From Ruminococcus sp. NK3A76 (GTDB lineage Bacteria > Bacillota > Clostridia > Oscillospirales > Ruminococcaceae): a stretch of 64,000 bases of DNA. The notes beneath the pieces are model-generated. The model ran no database searches and was not told where the DNA came from. It worked only from the letters and a program-made list of their open reading frames with translations. Numbering within the stretch: the stretch's first letter is position 1; every line of letters starts with the position of its first letter. This document shows positions 51,764 to 61,187 of this stretch, in pieces. Position numbers and translations under genes: made by a program. Location: NCBI RefSeq assembly GCF_000686125.1, contig NZ_JMMA01000002.1, forward strand, positions 1,674,001-1,738,000. Reading direction: 5' to 3'.

Positions 51764-52834
51764 TTACTTGGAAGCGATAAATCTCTTGAGCTCGCCGATA
51801 GAAAGGCACTTTTCAACGGCAACGTCCATGGAGATCTTTCTCTCCTTAACGAGCTTAGCAAGCTCCTGGTCGAGAGTCTGCATTCCGAACTGCTTACCTG
51901 TCTGCATAGCCGAACCGATAAGGTGTACCTTATCGTCACGGATCATAGCCTTGATATTATCTGTAGCGTTAAGGATCTCGCAGCAAGCCACACGGCTTGT
52001 ACCGTCCATTGTACGGCAGAGGGTCTGTGTACAGATACCAACGAGAACTGAAGCAAGCTGAGTTCTGATCTGGTGCTGCTGGTGAGCAGGGAAAACGTCG
52101 ATGATACGGTCGATGGTGGAAGCAGCGTCTGTTGTATGAAGTGTGCTCATTACAAGGTGACCTGTTTCAGCGGCGGTTACGGCAGCTTCGATAGTCTCGA
52201 AGTCACGCATTTCTCCGACGAGTATGATATCGGGGTCCTCACGGAGGGCAGCACGAAGTGACATTGAGAAGCTCGGTACGTCAGGGCCTATCTCTCTCTG
52301 GTTTACCATGCATCTCTAGTGAGTGTGCATATACTCGATAGGATCCTCAACTGTGATGATGTGAGCTGACTTATGTATATTAACGTGGTCGATCATAGCT
52401 GCAAGAGTTGTAGACTTACCTGAACCGGTAGGACCTGTTACAAGAACAAGGCCACGGGGACGCATAGCGAACTCACCGAGAACAGGCGGCAGGTCGAGGT
52501 CAGCAAGTGTAGGGATATCGTTTCTGAGAAGACGGATAGCGATAGCTGTGTTGCCTCTCTGACGATATACGTTAACTCTGTGACGGAAACCTCTTGTTGA
52601 AACGAATGTAAAGTCGGTATCAATATGATCCTTGATCTGCTGACGCTGTCTGTCGTTACACATATCGTCACAGATCTGCTGAATTTCGATCTCGGTCATA
52701 TCCGGGTAGCTGGAGAGCTTTCTAAGAGCACCGCCCTGTCTTACTATAGGGGGTATACCTACTGTAAAGTGTAAGTCCGAGCAACCCAGTGCACGGGATT
52801 CATCAAGTATTTTGTTGATATCAACTGCTGCCAT
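51764..52834 (-). pseudogene. pilT: PilT-type twitching ATPase, interrupted by an in-frame amber codon
   Basis: Read as one frame this encodes a PilT retraction ATPase of about 356 residues: N-terminal domain [19 protein letters not shown], Walker [11 protein letters not shown], Asp box [11 protein letters not shown], Walker B LREDPDIILVGEMRD, His box LVMSTLHTTDA. The stop codon TAG at 52316-52318 comes right after the Asp box, in EYMHTH-(stop)-RCMVNQREIG, where the family has a Lys. Both sides stay in the same frame, so one base change (AAG to TAG) explains it. The downstream part could start at ATG 52309 but has no ribosome site. It is preceded by AATGGAGG at the true start and follows pilB. 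Confidence 0.88.
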
Positions 52835-52961
52835 AATTGTTTTCCTCCATTGATTATATTTTCGGGGAGTCCTCTCCCTTTAGAGCATTTTTACTACGCA
52901 TAAAGCGTGATCTTTTATCTGAATGCCGGCACAGTGTAAACTGCACTCAGCAAGTATCAGC

Positions 52962-54644
52962 TTAAACCGCATATGTTACACGGATAAGCTCACCGATAGA
53001 TGTTCTTCCCTGCTGAACGAGCTTAGATACGTTATCACGCAGAAGCAGGCAGCCCTGCTCTCTTGCGAGCACCTGTATCTCAGAAGCTCTTGCGCCCGAG
53101 GTTATAAGCTCGGTCATCTCAGGGGTGTTGAGAAGGATCTCATGGATAGCCGTTCTGCCCTTATAGCCCATGTTATTACACTTCGGGCAGCCGACTGCCT
53201 CATATATCTGAACCGAGTGGTCTATGCCCATAAGCTCATTATCCTGCTCGGTAGACATTACAGGCTTTTTACATTCGTCGCAGAGGACTTTTGTAAGTCT
53301 CTGTGCTACGATACCGATAAGCGATGTTGCTACCATGTATGCCTCAACGCCCATATCAACAAGTCTTGTAACTGTCGAAGCGGCATCGTTTGTATGAAGT
53401 GTCGAAAGAACCAAGTGACCTGTGATAGCGGCTCTGATAGCGATGGATGCCGTTTCGGCATCACGCATCTCACCGACCATTATGATGTCAGGGTCCTGAC
53501 GAAGGATAGAACGAAGGGCTGCATCGAACGTCATGCCCGCCTTTTCGTTTATCTGACACTGGTTGATATTATCTATCTTCTTTTCTACAGGGTCCTCAAC
53601 GGTGATAACGTTAAGATTAGGCTTAGCGATCTCACCGAGAGCAGCGTAAAGTGTAGTAGATTTACCGGAACCGGTAGGACCTGTAACAAGTACAACGCCC
53701 TGAGGAACCTTCAGACAGTCAAGGAATCTCTGATAGTTATAGTCGGTCATACCAAGGTCCTGGATCTTTCTTACCGAGCCGTCACCGGCAAGGATACGCA
53801 GAACGACCTTTTCACCGTAGACCATAGGCAGGTTAGACACACGAAGGTCAACGGTAGTGCCGTCGATGACCTGTGACATACGGCCGTCCTGAGGTATACG
53901 CTTTTCTGCGATGTTCATGCCGCTCAAAATCTTGAAACGTGTTACCAGCGCATTATGCAGCTGGGGCGACAGTGTCATCATCTCGACCAGGTCTGAGTTT
54001 ATTCTTATTCTTATCTTAGTCTTATCCTTGAAAGGCTCGATATGGATATCCGTTGTATCCTGGCGGTAAGCGTTCTCAACGATAGCCGTTGCGAGCTTAA
54101 CGATAGGTGCCGAGTCGATTCTCTCTGCGGAAAGGTCAATCGAGTTGAGGTCGAGCTCCTCCTCGTCCTCTGCAAGCTCCTGCTCAGCCTCCTGAACAAC
54201 GGCACTTGCCTGACCCTCGGAGTACATTTTACCGATAGCCTTGGTAATAGACGACTTTGTTGCGAGAACAGGGTTGATATTACAGCCCGTAAGAACTCTC
54301 AGGTCTTCAAACACATAGAAGTTGATAGGGTCATTAGTAGCGACTGTCATTCGCTTGCCCATTTTGCTTACGGCGATAACAGTATACTTTCTTGCCGTAG
54401 CCTCAGGTATCTTCTTGACAACATCAGGGATAAGGTTTGTGTTATCAAGATCACAGTAAGGAACATTCAGTCTCTCAGCGAGAACTTGTGCAAAGCTCTC
54501 CTCAGAGATAAAACGCATTTCAGTGATGACATCACCGAATAGCTTGCCCTTTGATTCCTTCTGCTTGGCAAGTACCTGCTGGAGCTGTTCCTCGGTAATG
54601 AGATTCTTTTCTACAAGGTACTGTCCGATAGGTCCATTTCTCAT
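52962..54644 (-). CDS. pilB: type IV pilus extension ATPase PilB/GspE
   Basis: A 560-aa ATPase that powers pilus assembly at the inner face of the membrane. The N-terminal MshEN-type domain covers residues about 1-130 (GPIGQYLVEKNLITEEQLQQ), followed by the core with Walker [14 protein letters not shown], Asp box VEDPVEKKIDNINQ, Walker B LRQDPDIIMVGEMRD and His box LVLSTLHTNDA, and the tetra-Cys zinc site CDEC ... CPKCNNMGYKGR typical of PilB and absent from PilT. ATG 54644 has AAGGAG nine bases upstream; a longer frame upstream has no site. pilT follows 127 bases downstream and pilD is divergent. Confidence 0.95.
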   Translation of the reverse strand: MRNGPIGQYLVEKNLITEEQLQQVLAKQKESKGKLFGDVITEMRFISEESFAQVLAERLNVPYCDLDNTNLIPDVVKKIPEATARKYTVIAVSKMGKRMTVATNDPINFYVFEDLRVLTGCNINPVLATKSSITKAIGKMYSEGQASAVVQEAEQELAEDEEELDLNSIDLSAERIDSAPIVKLATAIVENAYRQDTTDIHIEPFKDKTKIRIRINSDLVEMMTLSPQLHNALVTRFKILSGMNIAEKRIPQDGRMSQVIDGTTVDLRVSNLPMVYGEKVVLRILAGDGSVRKIQDLGMTDYNYQRFLDCLKVPQGVVLVTGPTGSGKSTTLYAALGEIAKPNLNVITVEDPVEKKIDNINQCQINEKAGMTFDAALRSILRQDPDIIMVGEMRDAETASIAIRAAITGHLVLSTLHTNDAASTVTRLVDMGVEAYMVATSLIGIVAQRLTKVLCDECKKPVMSTEQDNELMGIDHSVQIYEAVGCPKCNNMGYKGRTAIHEILLNTPEMTELITSGARASEIQVLAREQGCLLLRDNVSKLVQQGRTSIGELIRVTYAV

Positions 54645-54739
54645 GGGTTTATTCTCCTTCTCGCAGCGGGGGATTTTTGCAAAGGCATATCCTAAGCCCG
54701 GGAGTGCTGCTGCGGTCACTCTCTTTTTATTAAAAATAC

Positions 54740-54768
54740 TTGATTAGTTTACAAAAATATGTTAAACT
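54740..54768 (+). promoter_or_regulatory. sigma-A-like promoter of pilD
   Basis: TTGATT (54740-54745), 17-base spacer, TAAACT (54763-54768), 30 bases before the start codon. Confidence 0.6.
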
Positions 54769-54798
54769 ATATATAACGTTTATTAAGGAGGATTTTCT

Positions 54799-55638
54799 AT
54801 GTCTGAGTTTTTACCCTATTACATAGTGATCTACACATTCGTGTTCCTTTTCGGTGCGTCTATAGGCAGCTTTCTGAATGTCTGCATATACCGTCTGCCG
54901 AAGGAGGAGTCGCTTATCAAGCGCAATTCTCACTGCATGACCTGCGGAACCGAGATCAAGCGCCGTGACCTTATACCGATAGTCAGCTGGTGTCTGCTCG
55001 GCGGCAAATGCCGTGCCTGCAAAGCACCTATCTCCCCTCGCTACACAATAGTCGAGAGCTTGAACGCTGTACTGTATCTTCTGGTATTTTTATGGTTTGA
55101 TGTAATGCAGACCCCGATACACGCAATACTTGTCTGCCTCTTATACTCTGCACTTATCGTTGTATTCTTTATGGACTGGGACACACAGCTCATTTCAAAC
55201 TATGTAGTCATCTTCATCGGCATTCTTGCAGTGCTTGAATTCTTCTTCACTGACAAGCTCGACTATATAACTGATGCTAACGGCTACGGTGTCGATAACC
55301 CATGGATATCTCAGCTTATCGGAATGTTTGCAGTAAGTGTTCCGCTGCTGCTCATTGAGCTGCTCTCAAAGGGCAAGGCAATGGGCAGAGGTGATGTTTA
55401 CCTCATGGTTGCCTGCGGAGCATTCTTAGGTGTCGGCGGAGCTTTGATAGCGCTGTTTATAGCACTTATCACAGGCTCTATCGCAGGCATTATTCAGAAG
55501 CACAAGAGCGGCGATTCTGTATTTGCATTCGGCCCGTGGCTTTCTGTAGGCGTTGCGATAGCAGCGATATGGGGGCAGGAGCTCAGCAATCTGTACCTGA
55601 ACTTCACAGGTCTTGGCATTGAGCAGGCTGCCGTATAA
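54799..55638 (+). CDS. pilD: prepilin leader peptidase / N-methyltransferase
   Basis: A 279-aa membrane protein with eight hydrophobic segments. The N-terminal methylase region starts with FGASIGSFLNVCIYRLPKEES and has the zinc site CMTCGTEI ... CRACKAPIS; the aspartic peptidase residues are in FFMDWDTQLIS and MGRGDVYLM (GxGD). It cleaves prepilin leaders between Gly and Phe/Met and methylates the new N terminus. AAGGAGG precedes the ATG. It is divergent from pilB and convergent with the prepilin genes. Its substrates are probably the products of 55781-57733 and 57748-58623. Confidence 0.95.
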   Translation: MSEFLPYYIVIYTFVFLFGASIGSFLNVCIYRLPKEESLIKRNSHCMTCGTEIKRRDLIPIVSWCLLGGKCRACKAPISPRYTIVESLNAVLYLLVFLWFDVMQTPIHAILVCLLYSALIVVFFMDWDTQLISNYVVIFIGILAVLEFFFTDKLDYITDANGYGVDNPWISQLIGMFAVSVPLLLIELLSKGKAMGRGDVYLMVACGAFLGVGGALIALFIALITGSIAGIIQKHKSGDSVFAFGPWLSVGVAIAAIWGQELSNLYLNFTGLGIEQAAV

Positions 55639-55652
55639 CAACAATAATATAT

Positions 55653-55681
55653 CCGCCCCGCACATGGGGCGGTCTTTTTTT
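55653..55681 (+). terminator. Rho-independent terminator after pilD
   Basis: Stem CCGCCCC/GGGGCGG (55653-55659 with 55666-55672), six-base loop, then TCTTTTTTT. Confidence 0.9.
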
Positions 55682-55697
55682 GCCTTATAAACTCACC

Positions 55698-55739
55698 AAA
55701 AAGAACCTCTTAGCCAATTTTATTCGGTTAAGGGGCTCT
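55698..55739 (-). terminator. terminator of the pilus operon
   Basis: Minus-strand 14-bp stem with wobble pairs (AGAGCCCCTTAACC, 55726-55739 with 55702-55715), ten-base loop, then TTTTTGG. It lies 40 bases after the stop of the 650-aa prepilin-like gene. Confidence 0.7.
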
Positions 55740-55780
55740 TTTCAGCAGACAGGCACGAGGCCTGTCTGAGAAATGATTAT

Positions 55781-57733
55781 TTAGATCAGTGTTGCAGATA
55801 CAACTGCGAGAGTAGATGCAGCACCCTGATATTTTTCAGCCTGGCCAAGAACCTGGAAGCAAGATGAATAATACATCTGTCCGGGGTCGACCTCAGAACC
55901 TGAGAAGGTGTAAATGATAGTCTTATCATCAACCACGGTGATGCTATGACCGGGTGCAAGATAACCGCAGTTAACAGAGTTCCTTATCGACTCATTAAAC
56001 TTGATCTGAACCTTATATACAGCAGATGACGAACATTTTGCTGAACCTGTGTTCTTGATCGTTAAACTAAGCTGAATAAGATCACAGACCTTATTCTTGC
56101 CGGCTGTATTATCCCAACCTAAATGGTTAGCCCAGCCGCTTGTTGAAACCTGATCCATTTCAAACTTAGCGCCTGAAGAAGGAGGTGTTATAGGAGTGGT
56201 GATAGTAAGATACTTCGGTGTGATAACTGTATCGCCGTTGATATTTGCAGCACCGTAATTTGTACCGCCAACTACCCACTCACCTGAAGTCTTGAGGGGA
56301 TTCTTAGATGCCGGAACAGCTATAAGATTGATCTCACCCTTATTCTTTACATACTGGGTATCAATTACTATGCCGTCTTCATCCTTAAATTCGATCTTGA
56401 ACTTGTTATAGACTTTTGCGTCGAATTCAAAGGTCTGTGATGTAGAACCGGAGCAGATGAATACGTCTATAGGCTGATGTGTTGATCTCTCGATCCACTC
56501 ATAATACTGTGTTACGTTATCATATGTCGGTGAAGGAGCATAGGCAGTTGCCTTTTCGTTATTGATCGCTGCGAAATCACCGGGGACAAGAGAACCGTCA
56601 GTATCATAGAACTTCAGTGTATGCTCAAGATAGTTAGCATCCTTAGCATATCTTACAGTGAAGATAGTGTCAGTATTGATAGCATATGTGGGGATATCAT
56701 CCCTTGCTATAACATTACCGTCAACCTCAAACTGCGAGAAGGTGAAACCGGCTCTTGTAGGGATAGTAGGTATCATGCTCTCAGGGAGATAACCGCCTGC
56801 CTTGACCTTTTGATCAGAACAAAGCGGCTTGTTCTTCCAGCTTGTTACAGGATCATCAGGTGATACAAGGAACTTGACCATGTAGGACTGATCCTCATTT
56901 GTCTTGTTGATCTTGTAGAAGATGTAAGTAAATCTGTTATCATCATTTGTATCGAAGAAGCTCTGCTGCTGTGTTGTAAGGCCCGAAGGAGCAACAACCT
57001 GCTGAGGATACTTTGTGTAATCATCAGTTGCAGTAAAGTCAACATCATCTAAGATATTAAATGAATCGTTAGGAAGATTGATATTAACAAGATCAAAATA
57101 TCTTTCAGCCTTATACTCAGGTTCAGCAGTTTTGACATAGCTGCCGCTGCTTAATTCCATAGGATAGGAAGCTACGCTGAAATTAAGTGTCTTTCTTGCA
57201 TTGGCAAGTGTCTTTGTACAGCAGCTGATATCATATGAATAAGCGCCGTAAACATCGTCACCTATCGTACCTGTATTGAGCTTTGTAAGGTCAAGAGTAC
57301 CACTCTCGCCTATCTTGCCAATGGTGTAGATAGTGCCTCTGCAATTCTTTCTTGCAGCAAGGGAACCTGTATCGCCCTGATAATCCGAAAGGCCATAGCC
57401 TCTGAGATTATGGTTGTCGATTATGATAACATCTGTAAACTCAACAGATGTATTACCAACTCTTGCAGTACCCTTAGCAGTATTTGCATTTATCTGCGGT
57501 ACGCCCTTATAGTCTCTGAGAATGAGCATATTGGTAGCATACCTTGTTTTATCCTCAACAAAGCTTATCATTGTTTCGCCGACAGTCTTTGTGTTTACCG
57601 TATCGAGAGTATCGTGGTAAACATTTCTTATCGGGTCAATAAGCCTGAGTATCGCACCAAGCATTATTGAGAGAAGTGCGACAACGATAATAAGCTCAAC
57701 GAGGGTAAAACCTGAACGATTAGATTTTTTCAT
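55781..57733 (-). CDS. large prepilin-like protein with InlB-type repeat
   Basis: A 650-aa protein with a class III-type prepilin leader: KKSNRSG followed by FTLVELIIVVALLSIMLGA, Glu at position 5 of the mature form, to be cut by PilD. The mature part is very large for a pilin. Residues about 310-370 (IPTIPTRAGFTFSQFEVDG, INTDTIFTVRYAKD) resemble an InlB B-repeat/Flg_new unit, and about 370-520 look like further beta repeats. It is probably a minor pilin or adhesin at the pilus tip. GGAGGG precedes the ATG. It is the last gene of the pilus operon. Confidence 0.75.
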   Translation of the reverse strand: MKKSNRSGFTLVELIIVVALLSIMLGAILRLIDPIRNVYHDTLDTVNTKTVGETMISFVEDKTRYATNMLILRDYKGVPQINANTAKGTARVGNTSVEFTDVIIIDNHNLRGYGLSDYQGDTGSLAARKNCRGTIYTIGKIGESGTLDLTKLNTGTIGDDVYGAYSYDISCCTKTLANARKTLNFSVASYPMELSSGSYVKTAEPEYKAERYFDLVNINLPNDSFNILDDVDFTATDDYTKYPQQVVAPSGLTTQQQSFFDTNDDNRFTYIFYKINKTNEDQSYMVKFLVSPDDPVTSWKNKPLCSDQKVKAGGYLPESMIPTIPTRAGFTFSQFEVDGNVIARDDIPTYAINTDTIFTVRYAKDANYLEHTLKFYDTDGSLVPGDFAAINNEKATAYAPSPTYDNVTQYYEWIERSTHQPIDVFICSGSTSQTFEFDAKVYNKFKIEFKDEDGIVIDTQYVKNKGEINLIAVPASKNPLKTSGEWVVGGTNYGAANINGDTVITPKYLTITTPITPPSSGAKFEMDQVSTSGWANHLGWDNTAGKNKVCDLIQLSLTIKNTGSAKCSSSAVYKVQIKFNESIRNSVNCGYLAPGHSITVVDDKTIIYTFSGSEVDPGQMYYSSCFQVLGQAEKYQGAASTLAVVSATLI

Positions 57734-57747
57734 TTATTACCCTCCTT

Positions 57748-58623
57748 TTACGATATGCTGAGCTCAGGATGCTTAGTCTTGAATGCTGTTTTGTTATATA
57801 TACCTTCACCGTCATAGTAGAAGTCGATATAACCTGTCAGTTCATAAGTACCGGGATGTTCTTCCGACTCGATAGACTCTTTATAAGAATCTAAAGCACT
57901 TGCAATTACCTCGATCTCGCTGGAAGAAGGAGTATATGTCGGGTCGTTATAGAAATCACTGTTCCAGTTACCTACGAAGAAGATGCTGTCAGCATCTGTA
58001 CCGGTATAGTGTGAAAGATCAAGTCCGAACTGGAAGGAAACTGCACCAGTTGAGTCGGAAAGATCGAGCTTGGAGTAACGGCTTCCGAGAGAGTTACCGT
58101 CCTTACCGAACATACCGATACCGAGCGAGTTGTTGATATATACCTCTCTGCCGAGGTCAACGCTGCTGTAGTTATGGAATCTTACCCACCATTTACCAGC
58201 AGAAGGATCAAAGAGGTTAGCATTTTCGGGGTCAAAGAATCTCATATTATAAGCAGCAGTTCTGTCTTCAAAACCGGCATTTGCCTGGTATGCATATACA
58301 TCGCTGTTTGTAAACGAGAAATCATGACCGGTGCCGGTTCCGTCAGAGGTTGAACCGAAGTTTACCTTTAAAAGCACCTTATGCTTACCGTTTGAAAATC
58401 TGTATGGTGCCACTTTATTATCAAAAAGTGACTGCTTATTGTTATAGTTCTCGGCGCTGTTCATCTGCATCTGTATCTCTTCGCCGGCATAATGGTTCTC
58501 TTTATTATACTTTAATGCGAAGAGTATAGCTGAAAACAGAACAGCACAGGTGATACCGAACAGACATATCGCCACGAGTATCTCAACAAGCGTAAAACCT
58601 TTTTCGACCTTTTTCATTTTCAT
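57748..58623 (-). CDS. prepilin-type protein
   Basis: A 291-aa protein with a type IV prepilin leader MKMKKVEKG cut before FTLVEILVAICLFGITCAV; Glu at +5 is present. The C-terminal 240 residues are strand-rich and Asn/Ser/Tyr-rich without Cys pairs. It lies 14 bases upstream of the larger prepilin gene and 23 bases downstream of the PilX-like gene, all in one operon. Which of the pilins is the major one is not clear; no short, abundant-looking major pilin gene is in the window. Confidence 0.8.
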   Translation of the reverse strand: MKMKKVEKGFTLVEILVAICLFGITCAVLFSAILFALKYNKENHYAGEEIQMQMNSAENYNNKQSLFDNKVAPYRFSNGKHKVLLKVNFGSTSDGTGTGHDFSFTNSDVYAYQANAGFEDRTAAYNMRFFDPENANLFDPSAGKWWVRFHNYSSVDLGREVYINNSLGIGMFGKDGNSLGSRYSKLDLSDSTGAVSFQFGLDLSHYTGTDADSIFFVGNWNSDFYNDPTYTPSSSEIEVIASALDSYKESIESEEHPGTYELTGYIDFYYDGEGIYNKTAFKTKHPELSIS

Positions 58624-58646
58624 GATAGTCTACGCTCCTTTCGTCA

Positions 58647-61013
58647 TCAGTGGTGATCGTATCTTAACAGCTTGTAGCCGTAAAGATTATCCTGTCTTGC
58701 GCCCTTGGCTATTGCAAGCACGCCGCCGTCCTGAGGTGCCTTGAAGAGGTAAGCAGACTCATTCTTGTTATAGAAGTTACCTGCGATTACCATACCGAGC
58801 GAGCAGATCTTCCAAGGTCTGTCACCGTCTGCTGTGTGAACTGTAACACCGTTTACACCCTGTGTTGCTGTTCTGTAGTCAGCATCGGGGCCATAGAATA
58901 CTGCTTCCATGAAGCTTGCATTCTCAAGCTGGAGAGTATTGCCCTTTGTAAAGAGGAATACTGTGCTTGCAGGCTTAGGAGTATATGTTCCGGGAACTTC
59001 CTCAGATGTTGAGTTGAGTATGAAGCCGTCTCTGAAGATACTTGTGCCGTCATCGAGTTTAGTTTTGTCAACGAGTGTACCGCTGCACGAATTGAGTACA
59101 GAGTCATTGAACATATTTACATATGTGTAGTAGTCGAACCAACCGCAGTTTTCGAACTTATAAGTTGGCGAATATGGTGGTGCTGTATTAAATCCATTCC
59201 AACTGTTTACACCGACCTTATTATGTCCGTCTGCATCAAGCTTGGAGGGATCCTGAGTACCGCTGACACCGGAGTCTGATACGAAGTAGCAGAAGTGCGG
59301 GTTATCAGAAGGTGAATCATTCTTAACAACGAAATTCACATTAAACTGAGCATCAGCACCCTCCTGAAGTCTTATAAGGATATCCTCGTCAGTGATATGA
59401 ACAAGTATCTTGCTGGCATTCTGGCCGTCGCCTGCGTATCTGCACTTTTCAAAGTCGCCGGGAGCAACTGTGCAGGACTCTGTTACGCAGCACTTATACT
59501 TGGAAACTACACCGTTCTCATCTGTGTAGGTATAAGGTGTGGTGCCCTGTGCCTGTGCAATACTGCCGAGTGTAAGAGTGTTTACGCCGTTATAAAATGC
59601 TGTATACTGATTCTTGAGCATACCAACTGTAGTGCCGTTCTCTGACTTATCGCTCATAAGGAAATCCTCAGGGAAGTACTTGTACTCCATAAGGGTCTGA
59701 GTGATCTCAGGTCTCTTTGTTCTGCCTTCCTTAGTGATGCTGTCTACCTTGGAAACGCCGCCTGTTGCCTTAATTCTTACCTGGCCGTCAGAGCTCTTGA
59801 CTTCTGTAGCGCCGTTAGCGAATGTAAGGTTGGAGTCAACCACGCCGCCCGATGTCCAGTCATAAGCAGAGCGCTTAACATTACCGCATACCTGAACAGT
59901 ACCGTGAACTGTGATAGCGCCGTTCTGCTGAGAAGCGTAGATATCGCCGTCAACAAATACATCGCCCCAGATCTCCATACCGTTGGAGTTCTGAACTATA
60001 AGGTTACCGTTGTTGCCTTCCTCACCGTCGTTACGGTAAACGCAGAGGTTGCCCTGGAGCTTGAAGCTGCTGCCGTTGAACTTAGCGTTATGGCAGAAGA
60101 TGTCGATATCCTTATTAGCGTTCTTGCCTACTGTTGCAGCTACTGTACCGAATCTTTCGATACCGCCTACCTCAGGCTGAGAGTCGGAAACCGTAAATGT
60201 TTCACCAACGTTGAGGTAGTTGTAGCCAAGACCCCAGTCAACTGTTGTCTTGAGCAGGTAGTCATTATTTGTTGTGAAGTCGCCCGAGATCGTGAACGAG
60301 CTGCCCATTGCATCCTGTGTACGGCTGGGCATAAGGAAGCTTGTTATAGAGTCGCCGTTTCCTCTTGCGGACATATTACCGTAGAGATAGGAGCTGCCGT
60401 ATACCTTGAACTGGTTGGTAGCGCTGTAGTTCTGGGTCTTATCGTCACCTCTGAGGGTAGCCATATCGCCGAGAACGTTAAGGTTGTTAAAGTCGCCGCC
60501 GCAGTCCTGGCAGATCTCGATAGCGTTTGTGAATGTTGCTCTCTTGGGCTGTGTTTCTGTGTAAACATAAGCTGCGCACTGGTCAGTCTCAGAGCCGAAC
60601 TTAGCTGTCGAGGTAATGATAATTGTGTTAGCATTGTACCTCGAAACTCTGATGGTGCAGCTGCCCATTCTCTCGATGTCTTTCTTGTTGTTGATAAGAA
60701 CGTCGTACTCATAACCCTTTCCGCCGTTCTCGTTTGCCAGCTGTTCGAGATATTCGATAGCCTTCTGCTGGCTGTCCTTATCGGTAGCAGTCGCACTGTT
60801 GGTATCATTCTCGATCTGCTGTACAAAACTCTCAAGGCTCGATGAAGCAGTCATATAAGCCTGTTCCGCCTGGAAAGTCCTGTAGGTTTTCTGAGTTGTC
60901 TGGTTGACGAACAAAATCGCTGCACTGACGAGTATTATCATCATTGTCATGATACACAATACAGTCAGGAGAACCGCACCGTTTTCGTTGCGTCTGAATC
61001 TTCTTGTCTCCAT
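58647..61013 (-). CDS. large PilX-like pilus assembly protein
   Basis: A 788-aa protein with a short basic N terminus, one membrane segment (GAVLLTVLCIMTMMIILVSAAILF) right after NENG, and a long exported part. The N terminus is like PilX/GspK-type proteins, which lack the Glu5 of true pilins. The exported part (about 150-500) consists of repeated strands with phrases such as GNLCVYRNDG, VFVDGDIYASQQNGAITVHG and GTVQVCGNVK that suggest a beta-helix. ATG 61013 is preferred to a GTG nine bases upstream because AAAGGTGG then stands at the right distance. It is cotranscribed with the two prepilin genes. Confidence 0.65.
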   Translation of the reverse strand: METRRFRRNENGAVLLTVLCIMTMMIILVSAAILFVNQTTQKTYRTFQAEQAYMTASSSLESFVQQIENDTNSATATDKDSQQKAIEYLEQLANENGGKGYEYDVLINNKKDIERMGSCTIRVSRYNANTIIITSTAKFGSETDQCAAYVYTETQPKRATFTNAIEICQDCGGDFNNLNVLGDMATLRGDDKTQNYSATNQFKVYGSSYLYGNMSARGNGDSITSFLMPSRTQDAMGSSFTISGDFTTNNDYLLKTTVDWGLGYNYLNVGETFTVSDSQPEVGGIERFGTVAATVGKNANKDIDIFCHNAKFNGSSFKLQGNLCVYRNDGEEGNNGNLIVQNSNGMEIWGDVFVDGDIYASQQNGAITVHGTVQVCGNVKRSAYDWTSGGVVDSNLTFANGATEVKSSDGQVRIKATGGVSKVDSITKEGRTKRPEITQTLMEYKYFPEDFLMSDKSENGTTVGMLKNQYTAFYNGVNTLTLGSIAQAQGTTPYTYTDENGVVSKYKCCVTESCTVAPGDFEKCRYAGDGQNASKILVHITDEDILIRLQEGADAQFNVNFVVKNDSPSDNPHFCYFVSDSGVSGTQDPSKLDADGHNKVGVNSWNGFNTAPPYSPTYKFENCGWFDYYTYVNMFNDSVLNSCSGTLVDKTKLDDGTSIFRDGFILNSTSEEVPGTYTPKPASTVFLFTKGNTLQLENASFMEAVFYGPDADYRTATQGVNGVTVHTADGDRPWKICSLGMVIAGNFYNKNESAYLFKAPQDGGVLAIAKGARQDNLYGYKLLRYDHH

Positions 61014-61138
61014 AAAAACCACCTTTCCGTTAGATTTTTCATAATTCTATAGGGTCGTTTCCTTTTATCGTGTGATCCATAGCCATTTTATACTATAAAT
61101 TACACGAATAAAATTTTTAATCAATATATAGCACTTTT

Positions 61139-61160
61139 CGGCGACGGGTAAACACCCGCC
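61139..61160 (-). terminator. weak hairpin after the pilO-like gene
   Basis: Minus-strand stem GGCGGGT/ACCCGTCGCC-type around loop GTTT (about 61139-61160). No T-run follows, so it may only attenuate transcription into the PilX-like gene. Confidence 0.3.
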
Positions 61161-61187
61161 ACCTACAAGTGAAATATTATCAAATTA

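Noticed and set aside
52316-52318. TAG in pilT as a pyrrolysine or selenocysteine codon
   Set aside because: The family has Lys at this place, no insertion element is visible, and UGA rather than UAG would be used for selenocysteine. A nonsense mutation or read error is simpler.
52923-53876. 317-codon open frame on the plus strand opposite pilB
   Set aside because: It is antisense to well-conserved PilB motifs, and the Cys/Leu/Arg-rich product has no domain.
54645-54739. Promoter for pilB on the minus strand
   Set aside because: Only a poor TTGTAA ... AATAAA pair could be found; not strong enough to list.
59904-60845. 313-codon open frame on the plus strand opposite the PilX-like gene
   Set aside because: It is the complement of a repetitive strand-rich coding region, has no ribosome site or promoter and its product has biased Val/Ala/Cys content.
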